Positions 35,201-49,362 of a stretch of 64,000 bases of DNA are shown one piece after another. The position numbers were made by a program, and so were the translations under genes. The first letter of the stretch is position 1; each line of letters opens with the position of its first letter. This DNA comes from Cladorhizidae sp. MBARI D1340-BT2 (taxonomy: Eukaryota; Porifera; Demospongiae; Poecilosclerida; Cladorhizidae): positions 23,933,989-23,997,988 of the forward strand of contig JAQNBH010000003.1 in the NCBI GenBank assembly GCA_028752905.1, given 5' to 3'. The notes below the pieces were generated by a model that did not search any database, had not been told where the DNA came from, and was given only the letters and a program-made list of their open reading frames with translations.

Positions 35201-38200
35201 TAAGAGTACAATTCATAACTGCCCTAATTAACAAGACCAAAGTCCCAGATTTTGTCAACTGATAGAGAAGGCCCTTATCTGCAACATGTGAACAGATTAT
35301 CAATAAATGCAGTGGTTTTTCACTGGCAGGCCACCGCTTTGGCAACTGGAAAACGCCAGGAAAAATCCCAAACCTTACCACTTCAAATCACCATAACTTG
35401 CTAATACTTAGAGTACTCAAAATTTTGGCACGTACAAAAGACAGATAATTAGAAGGGCTATCCGGTGATATAAAAATTATCTTTTTGGGGTAAAGTGTAG
35501 AAAAGTTATGAGCTTCACGGCAAAAAACAACAATATTTTTGGGGGGGAAATGAGAAACATATAGACCAAATTAGGGCAAATATCAAGATAGAGAACACAT
35601 AATGAAACCTATCATTCGAATCATATCAAGTCCATTACAGTGAAGTTTGCAGAATATTATGGATGTTTGATATCAACAGAGAGCACAGAGAGAGTCCTAT
35701 CTTAATAGCTATATATCAAGTCTATTCAGTGAAGTGTGGATAATCTACGAAGCTAACATGTTTAGCATCAAGTAAGAGTACAATTCATAACTGCCCTAAT
35801 TAACAAGACCAAAGTCCCAGATTTTGTCAACTGATAGAGAAGGCCCTTATCTGCAACATGTGAACAGATTATCAATAAATGCAGTGGTTTTTCACTGGCA
35901 GGCCACCGCTTTGGCAACTGGAAAACGCCAGGAAAAATCCCAAACCTTACCACTTCAAATCACCATAACTTGCTAATACTTAGAGTACTCAAAATTTTGG
36001 CACGTACAAAAGACAGATAATTAGAAGGGCTATCCGATGATATAAAAATTATCTTTTTGGGGTAAAGTGTAGAAAAGTTATGAGCTTCACGGCCAAAAAA
36101 AACAATATTTTTGGGGGGGAAATGAGAAACATATAGACCAAATTAGGGCAAATATCAAGATAGAGAACACATAATGAAACCTATCATTCGAATCATATCA
36201 AGTCCATTACAGTGAAGTTTGCAGAATATTATGGATGTTTGATATCAACAGAGAGCACAGAGAGAGTCCTATCTTAATAGCTATATATCAAGTCTATTCA
36301 GTGAAGTGTGGATAATCTACGAAGCTAACATGTTTAGCATCAAGTAAGAGTACAATTCATAACTGCCCTAATTAACAAGACCAAAGTCCCAGATTTTGTC
36401 AACTGATAGAGAAGGCCCTTATCTGCAACATGTGAACAGATTATCAATAAATGCAGTGGTTTTTCACTGGCAGGCCACCGCTTTGGCAACTGGAAAACGC
36501 CAGGAAAAATCCCAAACCTTACCACTTCAAATCACCATAACTTGCTAATACTTAGAGTATATACTCAAAATTTTGGCACGTATAAAAGACAGATAATTAG
36601 AAGGGCTATCCGGTGATATAAAAATTATCTTTTTGGGGTAAAGTGTAGAAAAGTTATGAGCTTCACGGCCAAAAAAAACAATATTTTTGGGGGGGAAATG
36701 AGAAACATATAGACCAAATTAGGGCAAATATCAAGATAGAGAACACATAATGAAACCTATCATTCGAATCATATCAAGTCCATTATAGTGAAGTTTGCAG
36801 AATATTATGGATGTTTGATATCAACAGAGAGCACAGAGAGAGACCTATCTTAATAGCTATATATCAAGTTTATTCAGTGAAGTGTGGAGAATCTATGAAG
36901 CTAACCAGTTTAGCATCAAGAGAGAGCAGAGAGAAACCTATCTTGTGATTCTATCAAGTCCATTACTGTGAAGTATGCAGAATATACGGATGTTTGGTAT
37001 CAAGAGAGAGAACAGAGAGAGGCCTACCTTTAGAGCTATATATCAAGTCTATTCAGTGAAGTGTGGATAATCTATGAAGCTAACATGTTTAGCTCAAGAT
37101 AGAGAACACTGAGAGATACCTATCTTGCAAGTCCATTACAGTGAAGGGTGCAGAATATATGGATGCTTGGTATCAAGAGAGAGCACATGGAGAGTCCTAT
37201 CTTAATAGCTATATATCAAATCTATTCAGTGAAGTGTGGATAATCTACGAAGCTAACATGTTTAGCATCAAGTAAGAGTACAATTCATAACTGCCCTAAT
37301 TAACAAGACCAAAGTCCCAGATTTTGTCAACTGATAGAGAAGGCCCTTATCTGCAACATGTGAACAGATTATCAATAAATGCAGTGGTTTTTCACTGGCA
37401 GGCCACCGCTTTGGCAACTGGAAAACGCCAGGAAAAATCCCAAACCTTACCACTTCAAATCACCATAACTTGCTAATACTTAGAGTACTCAAAATATTGG
37501 CACGTATAAAAGACAGATAATTAGAAGGGCTATCCGGTGATATAAATATTATCTTTTGGGAGTAAAGTGTAGAAAAGTTATGAGCACCACGGCAAAAAAC
37601 CGCAATATTTTTGGGGGGAAAATGAGAAACATATAGACCAAATTAGGGCAAATATCAAGATAGAGAACACATAATGAAACCTATCATTCGAATCATATCA
37701 AGTCCATTACAGTGAAGTGTGCAGAATATTATGGATGTTTGACATCAACAGAGAGCACAGAGAGAGACCTATCTTAATAGCTATATATCAAGTTTATTCA
37801 GTGAAGTGTGGAGAATCTATGAAGCTAACTTGTTTAGCATCAAGAGAGAGCAGAGAGAAACCTATCTTGTGATTCTATCAAGTCCATTACTGTGAAGTAT
37901 GCAGAATATACGGATGTTTGGTATCAAGAGAGAGAACAGAGAGAGGCCTACCTTTAGAGCTATATCAAGTCTATTCAGTGAAGTGTGGAGAATCTATGAA
38001 GCTAACATGTTTAGCTCAAGATAGAGAACACTGAGAGATACCTATCTTGCAAGTCCATTACAGTGAAGTGTGCAGAATATATGGATGTTTGGTATCAAGA
38101 GAGAGCACTTGGAGAGTCCTATCTTAATAGCTATATATCAAGTCTATTCAGTGAAGTGTGGATAATCTACGAAGATAACATGTTTAGCATCAAGTAAGAG

Positions 38201-41200
38201 TACAATTCATAACTGCCCTAATTAACAAGACCAAAGTCCCAGATTTTGTCAACTGATAGAGAAGGCCCTTATCTGCAACATGTGAACAGATTATCAATAA
38301 ATGCAGTGGTTTTTTACTGGCAGGCCACCGTTTTGGCAACTGGAAAACGCCAGGAAAAATCCCAAACCTTACCACTTCAAATCACCATAACTTGCTAATA
38401 CTTAGAGTACTCAAAATATTGGCACGTACAAAAGACAGATAATTAGAAGGGCTATCCGGTGATATAAAATTATCTTTTGGGGGTAAAGTGTAGAAAAGTT
38501 ATGAGCTTCACGGCAAAAAAACCCAATATTTTTGGGGGGGAAATGAGAAACATATAGACCAAATTAGGGCAAATATCAAGATAGAGAACACATAATGAAA
38601 CCTATCATTCGAATCATATCAAGTCCATTACAGTGAAGTATGCAGAATATTATGGATGTTTGATATCAACAGAGAGCACAGAGAGAGACCTATCTTAATA
38701 GCTATATATCAAGTTTATTCAGTGAAGTGTGGAGAATCTATGAAGCTAACCTGTTTAGCATCAAGCGAGAGCAGAGAGAAACCTATCTTGTGATTCTATC
38801 AAGTCCATTACTGTGAAGTATGCAGAATATACGGATGTTTGGTATCAAGAGAGAGAACAGAGAGAGGCCTACCTTTAGAGCTATATATCAAGTCTATTCA
38901 GTGAAGTGTGGAGAATCTATGAAGCTAACATGTTTAGCTCAAGATAGAGAACACAGAGATACCTATCTTGCAAGTCCATTACAGTGAAGTGTGCAGAATA
39001 TATGGATGCTTGGTATCAAGAGAGAGCACTTGGAGAGTCCTATCTTAATAGCTATATATCAAGTCTATTCAGTGAAGTGTGGATAAACTACGAAGCTAAC
39101 ATGTTTAGCATCAAGTAAGAGTACAATTCATAACTGCCCTAATTAACAAGACCAAAGTCCCAGATTTTGTCAACTGATAGAGAAGGCCCTTATCTGCAAC
39201 ATGTGAACAGATTATCAATAAATGCAGTGGTTTTTCACTGGCAGGCCACCGCTTTGGCAACTGGAAAACGCCAGGAAAAATCCCAAACCTTACCACTTCA
39301 AATCACCATAACTTGCTAATACTTAGAGTACTCAAAATTTTGGCACGTACAAAAGACAGATAATTAGAAGGGCTATCCGGTGATATAAAATTATCTCTTT
39401 GGGGTAAAGTGTAGAAAAGTTATGAGCTTCACGGCAAAAAACAACAATATTTTTGGGGGGGAAATGAGAAACATATAGACCAAATTAGGGCAAATATCAA
39501 GATAGAGAACACATAATGAAACCTATCATTCGAATCATATCAAGTCCATTACAGTGAAGTTTGCAGAATATTATGGATGTTTGATATCAACAGAGAGCAC
39601 AGAGAGAGTCCTATCTTAATAGCTATATATCAAGTCTATTCAGTGAAGTGTGGATAATCTACGAAGCTAACATGTTTAGCATCAAGTAAGAGTACAATTC
39701 ATAACTGCCCTAATTAACAAGACCAAAGTCCCAGATTTTGTCAACTGATAGAGAAGGCCCTTATCTGCAACATGTGAACAGATTATCAATAAATGCAGTG
39801 GTTTTTCACTGGCAGGCCACCGCTTTGGCAACTGGAAAACGCCAGGAAAAATCCCAAACCTTACCACTTCAAATCACCATAACTTGCTAATACTTAGAGT
39901 ACTCAAAATTTTGGCACGTACAAAAGACAGATAATTAGAAGGGCTATCCGGTGATATAAAAATTATCTCTTTGGGGTAAAGTGTAGAAAAGTTATGAGCT
40001 TCACGGCAAAAAACAACAATATTTTTGGGGGGGAAATGAGAAACATATAGACCAAATTAGGGCAAATATCAAGATAGAGAACACATAATGAAACCTATCA
40101 TTCGAATCATATCAAGTCCATTACAGTGAAGTTTGCAGAATATTATGGATGTTTGATATCAACAGAGAGCACAGAGAGAGTCCTATCTTAATAGCTATAT
40201 ATCAAGTCTATTCAGTGAAGTGTGGATAATCTACGAAGCTAACATGTTTAGCATCAAGTAAGAGTACAATTCATAACTGCCCTAATTAACAAGACCAAAG
40301 TCCCAGATTTTGTCAACTGATAGAGAAGGCCCTTATCTGCAACATGTGAACAGATTATCAATAAATGCAGTGGTTTTTCACTGGCAGGCCACCGCTTTGG
40401 CAACTGGAAAACGCCAGGAAAAATCCCAAACCTTACCACTTCAAATCACCATAACTTGCTAATACTTAGAGTACTCAAAATTTTGGCACGTACAAAAGAC
40501 AGATAATTAGAAGGGCTATCCGGTGATATAAAAATTATCTTTTTGGGGTAAAGTATAGAAAAGTTATGAGCTTCACGGCCAAAAAAAACAATATTTTTGG
40601 GGGGGAAATGAGAAACATATAGACCAAATTAGGGCAAATATCAAGATAGAGAACACATAATGAAACCTATCATTCGAATCATATCAAGTCCATTATAGTG
40701 AAGTTTGCAGAATATTATGGATGTTTGATATCAACAGAGAGCACAGAGAGAGACCTATCTTAATAGCTATATATCAAGTTTATTCAGTGAAGTGTGGAGA
40801 ATCTATGAAGCTAACCAGTTTAGCATCAAGAGAGAGCAGAGAGAAACCTATCTTGTGATTCTATCAAGTCCATTACTGTGAAGTATGCAGAATATACGGA
40901 TGTTTGGTATCAAGAGAGAGAACAGAGAGAGGCCTACCTTTAGAGCTATATATCAAGTCTATTCAGTGAAGTGTGGATAATCTATGAAGCTAACATGTTT
41001 AGCTCAAGATAGAGAACACTGAGAGATACCTATCTTGCAAGTCCATTACAGTGAAGTGTGCAGAATATATGGATGCTTGGTATCAAGAGAGAGCACATGG
41101 AGAGTCCTATCTTAATAGCTATATATCAAGTCTATTCAGTGAAGTGTGGATAAGCTACGAAGCTAACATGTTTAGCATCAAGTAAGAGTACAATTCATAA

Positions 41201-44200
41201 CTGCCCTAATTAACAAGACCAAAGTCCCAGATTTTGTCAACTGATAGAGAAGGCCCTTATCTGCAACATGTGAACAGATTATCAATAAATGCAGTGGTTT
41301 TTCACTGGCAGGCCACCGCTTTGGCAACTGGAAAACGCCAGGAAAAATCCCAAACCTTACCACTTCAAATCACCATAACTTGCTAATACTTAGAGTACTC
41401 AAAATTTTGGCACGTACAAAAGACAGATAATTAGAAGGGCTATCCGGTGATATAAAAATTATCTTTTTGGGGTAAAGTGTAGAAAAGTTATGAGCTTCAC
41501 GGCCAAAAAAAACAATATTTTTGGGGGGGAAATGAGAAACATATAGACCAAATTAGGGCAAATATCAAGATAGAGAACACATAATGAAACCTATCATTCG
41601 AATCATATCAAGTCCATTACAGTGAAGTTTGCAGAATATTATGGATGTTTGATATCAACAGAGAGCACAGAGAGAGTCCTATCTTAATAGCTATATATCA
41701 AGTCTATTCAGTGAAGTGTGGATAATCTACGAAGCTAACATGTTTAGCATCAAGTAAGAGTACAATTCATAACTGCCCTAATTAACAAGACCAAAGTCCC
41801 AGATTTTGTCAACTGATAGAGAAGGCCCTTATCTGCAACATGTGAACAGATTATCAATAAATGCAGTGGTTTTTCACTGGCAGGCCACCGCTTTGGCAAC
41901 TGGAAAACGCCAGGAAAAATCCCAAACCTTACCACTTCAAATCACCATAACTTGCTAATACTTAGAGTACTCAAAATTTTGGCACGTACAAAAGACAGAT
42001 AATTAGAAGGGCTATCCGGTGATATAAAAATTATCTTTTTGGGGTAAAGTGTAGAAAAGTTATGAGCTTCACGGCCAAAAAAAACAATATTTTTTGGAGG
42101 GGAAATGAGAAACATATAGACCAAATTAGGGCAAATATCAAGATAGAGAACACATAATGAAACCTATCATTCGAATCATATCAAGTCCATTATAGTGAAG
42201 TTTGCAGAATATTATGGATGTTTGATATCAACAGAGAGCACAGAGAGAGACCTATCTTAATAGCTATATATCAAGTTTATTCAGTGAAGTGTGGAGAATC
42301 TATGAAGCTAACCTGTTTAGCATCAAGAGAGAGCAGAGAGAAACCTATCTTGTGATTCTATCAAGTCCATTACTGTGAAGTATGCAGAATATACGGATGT
42401 TTGGTATCAAGAGAGAGAACAGAGAGAGGCCTACCTTTAGAGCTATATATCAAGTCTATGCAGTGAAGTGTGGAGAATCTATGAAGCTAACATGTTTAGC
42501 TCAAGATAGAGAACACTGAGAGATACCTATCTTGCAAGTCCATTACAGTGAAGTGTGCAGAATATATGGATGCTTGGTATCAAGAGAGAGCACTTGGAGA
42601 GTCCTATCTTAATAGCTATATATCAAGTCTATTCAGTGAAGTGTGGATAAACTACGAAGCTAACATGTTTAGCATCAAGTAAGAGTACAATTCATAACTG
42701 CCCTAATTAACAAGACCAAAGTCCCAGATTTTGTCAACTGATAGAGAAGGCCCTTATCTGCAACATGTGAACAGATTATCAATAAATGCAGTGGTTTTTC
42801 ACTGGCAGGCCACCGCTTTGGCAACTGGAAAACGCCAGGAAAAATCCCAAACCTTACCACTTCAAATCACCTTAACTTGCTAATACTTAGAGTACTCAAA
42901 ATTTTGGCACGTACAAAAGACAGATAATTAGAAGGGCTATCCGGTGATATAAAAATTATCTCTTTGGGGTAAAGTGTAGAAAAGTTATGAGCTTCACGGC
43001 AAAAAACAACAATATTTTTGGGGGGGAAATGAGAAACATATAGACCAAATTAGGGCAAATATCAAGATAGAGAACACATAATGAAACCTATCATTCGAAT
43101 CATATCAAGTCCATTACAGTGAAGTTTGCAGAATATTATGGATGTTTGATATCAACAGAGAGCACAGAGAGAGTCCTATCTTAATAGCTATATATCAAGT
43201 CTATTCAGTGAAGTGTGGATAATCTACGAAGCTAACATGTTTAGCATCAAGTAAGAGTACAATTCATAACTGCCCTAATTAACAAGACCAAAGTCCCAGA
43301 TTTTGTCAACTGATAGAGAAGGCCCTTATCTGCAACATGTGAACAGATTATCAATAAATGCAGTGGTTTTTCACTGGCAGGCCACCGCTTTGGCAACTGG
43401 AAAACGCCAGGAAAAATCCCAAACCTTACCACTTCAAATCACCATAACTTGCTAATACTTAGAGTACTCAAAATTTTGGCACGTACAAAAGACAGATAAT
43501 TAGAAGGGCTATCCGATGATATAAAAATTATCTTTTTGGGGTAAAGTGTAGAAAAGTTATGAGCTTCACGGCCAAAAAAAACAATATTTTTGGGGGGGAA
43601 ATGAGAAACATATAGACCAAATTAGGGCAAATATCAAGATAGAGAACACATAATGAAACCTATCATTCGAATCATATCAAGTCCATTACAGTGAAGTTTG
43701 CAGAATATTATGGATGTTTGATATCAACAGAGAGCACAGAGAGAGTCCTATCTTAATAGCTATATATCAAGTCTATTCAGTGAAGTGTGGATAATCTACG
43801 AAGCTAACATGTTTAGCATCAAGTAAGAGTACAATTCATAACTGCCCTAATTAACAAGACCAAAGTCCCAGATTTTGTCAACTGATAGAGAAGGCCCTTA
43901 TCTGCAACATGTGAACAGATTATCAATAAATGCAGTGGTTTTTCACTGGCAGGCCACCGCTTTGGCAACTGGAAAACGCCAGGAAAAATCCCAAACCTTA
44001 CCACTTCAAATCACCATAACTTGCTAATACTTAGAGTACTCAAAATTTTGGCACGTACAAAAGACAGATAATTAGAAGGGCTATCCGGTGATATAAAAAT
44101 TATCTTTTTGGGGTAAAGTGTAGAAAAGTTATGAGCTTCACGGCCAAAAAAAACAATATTTTTGGGGGGGAAATGAGAAACATATAGACCAAATTAGGGC

Positions 44201-45170
44201 AAATATCAAGATAGAGAACACATAATGAAACCTATCATTCGAATCATATCAAGTCCATTATAGTGAAGTTTGCAGAATATTATGGATGTTTGATATCAAC
44301 AGAGAGCACAGAGAGAGACCTATCTTAATAGCTATATATCAAGTTTATTCAGTGAAGTGTGGAGAATCTATGAAGCTAACCAGTTTAGCATCAAGAGAGA
44401 GCAGAGAGAAACCTATCTTGTGATTCTATCAAGTCCATTACTGTGAAGTATGCAGAATATACGGATGTTTGGTATCAAGAGAGAGAACAGAGAGAGGTCT
44501 ACCTTTAGAGCTATATATCAAGTCTATTCAGTGAAGTGTGGATAATCTATGAAGCTAACATGTTTAGCTCAAGATAGAGAACACTGAGAGATACCTATCT
44601 TGCAAGTCCATTACAGTGAAGTGTGCAGAATATATGGATGCTTGGTATCAAGAGAGAGCACATGGAGAGTCCTATCTTAATAGCTATATATCAAGTCTAT
44701 TCAGTGAAGTGTGGATAAGCTACGAAGCTAACATGTTTAGCATCAAGTAAGAATACAATTCATAACTGCCCTAATTAACAAGACCAAAGTCCCAGATTTT
44801 GTCAACTGATAGAGAAGGCCCTTATCTGCAACATGTGAACAGATTATCAATAAATGCAGTGGTTTTTCACTGGCAGGCCACCGCTTTGGCAACTGGAAAA
44901 CGCCAGGAAAAATCCCAAACCTTACCACTTCAAATCACCATAACTTGCTAATACTTAGAGTACTCAAAATTTTGGCACGTACAAAAGACAGATAATTAGA
45001 AGGGCTATCCGGTGATATAAAAATTATCTTTTTGGGGTAAAGTGTAGAAAAGTTATGAGCTTCACGGCAAAAAATATATATATTTTGGGGGGGGAAATGA
45101 GAAACATATAGACCAAATTAGGGCAAATATCAAGATAGAGAACACATAATGAAACCTATCATTCGAATCA

Positions 45171-45680
45171 TATCAAGTCCATTACAGTGAAGTGTGCAGA
45201 ATATTATGGATGTTTGATATCAACAGAGAGCACAGAGAGAGACCTATCTTAATAGCTATATATCAAGTTTATTCAGTGAAGTGTGGAGAATCTATGAAGC
45301 TAACCTGTTTAGCATCAAGAGAGAGCAGAGAGAAACCTATCTTGTGATTCTATCAAGTCCATTACTGTGAAGTATGCAGAATATACGGATGTTTGGTATC
45401 AAGAGAGAGAACAGAGAGAGGCCTACCTTTAGAGCTATATATCAAGTCTATTCAGTGAAGTGTGGAGAATCTATGAAGCTAACATGTTTAGCTCAAGATA
45501 GAGAACACTGAGAGATACCTATCTTGCAAGTCCATTACAGTGAAGTGTGCAGAATATATGGATGTTTGGTATCAAGAGAGAGCACTTGGAGAGTCCTATC
45601 TTAATAGCTATATATCAAGTCTATTCAGTGAAGTGTGGATAATCTACGAAGCTAACATGTTTAGCATCAAGTAAGAGTAC
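45171..45680. repeat. Six ~89-bp subrepeats (A-B-A-B-A-B) inside the long unit
   Basis: Subrepeats begin at or near 'tatcaagtc' at 45171 (A1), 45261 (B1), 45351 (A2), 45440 (B2), about 45524 (A3) and 45613 (B3), giving steps of 84-90 bp. A copies read 'tccatta.. gtgaagt.tgcagaatat' then 'ggatgtttg'. B copies read 'attcagtgaagtgtgga' then 'gaagctaac.tgttta'. A and B share the frame tatcaagt / cagtgaagtgtg / agaat / atcaagagagagca / ctatctt, so both look descended from one ~89-bp ancestor. The A+B dimer is about 176-180 bp. B3 is the most changed copy and leads into the non-repetitive module. The same structure is present in every long unit. Confidence 0.9.
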
Positions 45681-46020
45681 AATTCATAACTGCCCTAATT
45701 AACAAGACCAAAGTCCCAGATTTTGTCAACTGATAGAGAAGGCCCTTATCTGCAACATGTGAACAGATTATCAATAAATGCAGTGGTTTTTCACTGGCAG
45801 GCCACCGCTTTGGCAACTGGAAAACGCCAGGAAAAATCCCAAACCTTACCACTTCAAATCACCATAACTTGCTAATACTTAGAGTACTCAAAATTTTGGC
45901 ACGTACAAAAGACAGATAATTAGAAGGGCTATCCGGTGATATAAAAATTATCTTTTTGGGGTAAAGTATAGAAAAGTTATGAGCTTCACGGCCAAAAAAA
46001 ACAATATTTTTGGGGGGGAA
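45681..46020. repeat. Non-repetitive module of the satellite unit
   Basis: This module of about 340 bp is present in every long and short unit. It is very strongly conserved between units apart from its last ~30 bp. On the minus strand it holds two open stretches in the same frame separated by a single TGA, as at 408-590 and 216-401 in the first unit. Those stretches open with TTG and GTG, and the second has no ATG until close to its end. Most changes seen between units alter the predicted residue (for example E to K, C to Y, R to W, G to W), so there is no sign of protein-level constraint. I do not recognise the sequence; it could be a fossil of a mobile element or simply non-coding. Confidence 0.75.
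45991..46018. repeat. Hypervariable A-run / AT core / G-run unit junction
   Basis: Each unit ends with 'ggc' or 'ggcc', a run of 6-10 A, a short core (caatattt, cccaatattt, ccgcaatatt, tttatatt, tatatatatt or similar) and 6-9 G, followed by 'aaatgag'. This ~30-bp segment differs in sequence and length between units, while the flanking hundreds of bases are almost invariant. In the version with CCCCAA before the AT core and TTGGGG after it, the two arms can pair as a small hairpin (for example around 1472-1490). Particular versions are shared by units that are copies of each other at block scale, so they look heritable rather than read errors. Confidence 0.75.
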
Positions 46021-49000
46021 ATGAGAAACATATAGACCAAATTAGGGCAAATATCAAGATAGAGAACACATAATGAAACCTATCATTCGAATCATATCAA
46101 GTCCATTACAGTGAAGTGTGCAGAATATTATGGATGTTTGATATCAACAGAGAGCACAGAGAGAGACCTATCTTAATAGCTATATATCAAGTTTATTCAG
46201 TGAAGTGTGGAGAATCTATGAAGCTAACCTGTTTAGCATCAAGAGAGAGCAGAGAGAAACCTATCTTGTGATTCTATCAAGTCCATTACTGTGAAGTATG
46301 CAGAATATACGGATGTTTGGTATCAAGAGAGAGAACAGAGAGAGGCCTACCTTTAGAGCTATATATCAAGTCTATTCAGTGAAGTGTGGAGAATCTATGA
46401 AGCTAACATGTTTAGCTCAAGATAGAGAACACTGAGAGATACCTATCTTGCAAGTCCATTACAGTGAAGTGTGCAGAATATATGGATGTTTGGTATCAAG
46501 AGAGAGCACTTGGAGAGTCCTATCTTAATAGCTATATATCAAGTCTATTCAGTGAAGTGTGGATAATCTACGAAGCTAACATGTTTAGCATCAAGTAAGA
46601 GTACAATTCATAACTGCCCTAATTAACAAGACCAAAGTCCCAGATTTTGTCAACTGATAGAGAAGGCCCTTATCTGCAACATGTGAACAGATTATCAATA
46701 AATGCAGTGGTTTTTCACTGGCAGGCCACCGCTTTGGCAACTGGAAAACGCCAGGAAAAATCCCAAACCTTACCACTTCAAATCACCATAACTTGCTAAT
46801 ACTTAGAGTACTCAAAATTTTGGCACGTACAAAAGACAGATAATTAGAAGGGCTATCCGGTGATATAAAAATTATCTTTTTGGGGTAAAGTATAGAAAAG
46901 TTATGAGCTTCACGGCCAAAAAAAACAATATTTTTGGGGGGGAAATGAGAAACATATAGACCAAATTAGGGCAAATATCAAGATAGAGAACACATAATGA
47001 AACCTATCATTCGAATCATATCAAGTCCATTATAGTGAAGTTTGCAGAATATTATGGATGTTTGATATCAACAGAGAGCACAGAGAGAGACCTATCTTAA
47101 TAGCTATATATCAAGTTTATTCAGTGAAGTGTGGAGAATCTATGAAGCTAACCAGTTTAGCATCAAGAGAGAGCAGAGAGAAACCTATCTTGTGATTCTA
47201 TCAAGTCCATTACTGTGAAGTATGCAGAATATACGGATGTTTGGTATCAAGAGAGAGAACAGAGAGAGGCCTACCTTTAGAGCTATATATCAAGTCTATT
47301 CAGTGAAGTGTGGATAATCTATGAAGCTAACATGTTTAGCTCAAGATAGAGAACACTGAGAGATACCTATCTTGCAAGTCCATTACAGTGAAGTGTGCAG
47401 AATATATGGATGCTTGGTATCAAGAGAGAGCACATGGAGAGTCCTATCTTAATAGCTATATATCAAGTCTATTCAGTGAAGTGTGGATAAGCTACGAAGC
47501 TAACATGTTTAGCATCAAGTAAGAGTACAATTCATAACTGCCCTAATTAACAAGACCAAAGTCCCAGATTTTGTCAACTGATAGAGAAGGCCCTTATCTG
47601 CAACATGTGAACAGATTATCAATAAATGCAGTGGTTTTTCACTGGCAGGCCACCGCTTTGGCAACTGGAAAACGCCAGGAAAAATCCCAAACCTTACCAC
47701 TTCAAATCACCATAACTTGCTAATACTTAGAGTACTCAAAATTTTGGCACGTACAAAAGACAGATAATTAGAAGGGCTATCCGGTGATATAAAAATTATC
47801 TTTTTGGGGTAAAGTGTAGAAAAGTTATGAGCTTCACGGCCAAAAAAAACAATATTTTTTGGGGGGAAATGAGAAACATATAGACCAAATTAGGGCAAAT
47901 ATCAAGATAGAGAACACATAATGAAACCTATCATTCGAATCATATCAAGTCCATTACAGTGAAGTTTGCAGAATATTATGGATGTTTGATATCAACAGAG
48001 AGCACAGAGAGAGACCTATCTTAATAGCTATATATCAAGTTTATTCAGTGAAGTGTGGAGAATCTATGAAGCTAACCTGTTTAGCATCAAGAGAGAGCAG
48101 AGAGAAACCTATCTTGTGATTCTATCAAGTCCATTACTGTGAAGTATGCAGAATATACGGATGTTTGGTATCAAGAGAGAGAACAGAGAGAGGCCTACCT
48201 TTAGAGCTATATATCAAGTCTATTCAGTGAAGTGTGGAGAATCTATGAAGCTAACATGTTTAGCTCAAGATAGAGAACACTGAGAGATACCTATCTTGCA
48301 AGTCCATTACAGTGAAGTGTGCAGAATATATGGATGATTGGTATCAAGAGAGAGCACTTGGAGAGTCCTATCTTAATAGCTATATATCAAGGCTATTCAG
48401 TGAAGTGTGGATAATCTACGAAGCTAACATGTTTAGCATCAAGTAAGAGTACAATTCATAACTGCCCTAATTAACAAGACCAAAGTCCCAGATTTTGTCA
48501 ACTGATAGAGAAGGCCCTTATCTGCAACATGTGAACAGATTATCAATAAATGCAGTGGTTTTTCACTGGCAGGCCACCGCTTTGGCAACTGGAAAACGCC
48601 AGGAAAAATCCCAAACCTTACCACTTCAAATCACCATAACTTGCTAATACTTAGAGTACTCAAAATATTGGCACGTACAAAAGACAGATAATTAGAAGGG
48701 CTATCCGGTGATATAAAAATTATCTTTTGGGGGTAAAGTGTAGAAAAGTTATGAGCTTCACGGCCAAAAAACCCAATATTTTTGGGGGGGAAATGAGAAA
48801 CATATAGACCAAATTAGGCCAAATATCAAGATAGAGAACACATAATGAAACCTATCATTCGAATCATATCAAGTCCATTACAGTGAAGTGTGCAGAATAT
48901 TATGGATGTTTGATATCAACAGAGAGCACAGAGAGAGACCTATCTTAATAGCTATATATCAAGTTTATTCAGTGAAGTGTGGAGAATCTATGAAGCTAAC

Positions 49001-49362
49001 CTGTTTAGCATCAAGCGAGAGCAGAGAGAAACCTATCTTGTGATTCTATCAAGTCCATTACTGTGAAGTATGCAGAATATACGGATGTTTGGTATCAAGA
49101 GAGAGAACAGAGAGAGACCTACCTTTAGAGCTATATATCAAGTCTATTCAGTGAAGTGTGGAGAATCTATGAAGCTAACATGTTTAGCTCAAGATAGAGA
49201 ACACTGAGAGATACCTATCTTGCAAGTCCATTACAGTGAAGTGTGCAGAATATATGGATGCTTGGTATCAAGAGAGAGCACTTGGAGAGTCCTATCTTAA
49301 TAGCTATATATCAAGTCTATTCAGTGAAGTGTGGATAAGCTACGAAGCTAACATGTTTAGCA

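Larger units (their letters stand above)
45097..46020. repeat. Representative long satellite unit (924 bp)
   Basis: I take this as the type unit, running from one 'atgagaaacat' to the next. The first ~74 bp (45097-45170) are a degenerate head resembling the tail of a B subrepeat. Next come six subrepeats, A1 B1 A2 B2 A3 B3 (45171 to about 45680). Then comes a module of about 340 bp with no internal repetition, ending in an A-run, an AT core and a G-run. Other long units are 921-928 bp; the differences are mostly homopolymer changes, a TA insertion or single-base indels. Forty-nine of the 69 units are of this long form. The phase of the unit is arbitrary. Confidence 0.9.

Noticed and set aside
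45155..45175. 'attcgaatca' in the head of each unit as a Pol III B box of a tRNA-derived SINE
   Set aside because: TTCGAATC resembles a B box, but the flanking bases do not fit and I found no acceptable A box at the right distance. There is also no poly-A or SINE-like tail.
45900..46020. CENP-B-like box in the satellite
   Set aside because: CGG occurs in 'tatccggtgat', but the surrounding bases do not fit the TTCG....A..CGGG pattern, and no other candidate was seen. Centromere identity remains undecided.
46005..46020. G-quadruplex at the G-run of each unit
   Set aside because: There is only one G-run per unit, about 570-924 bp from the next, so an intramolecular quadruplex is not expected.
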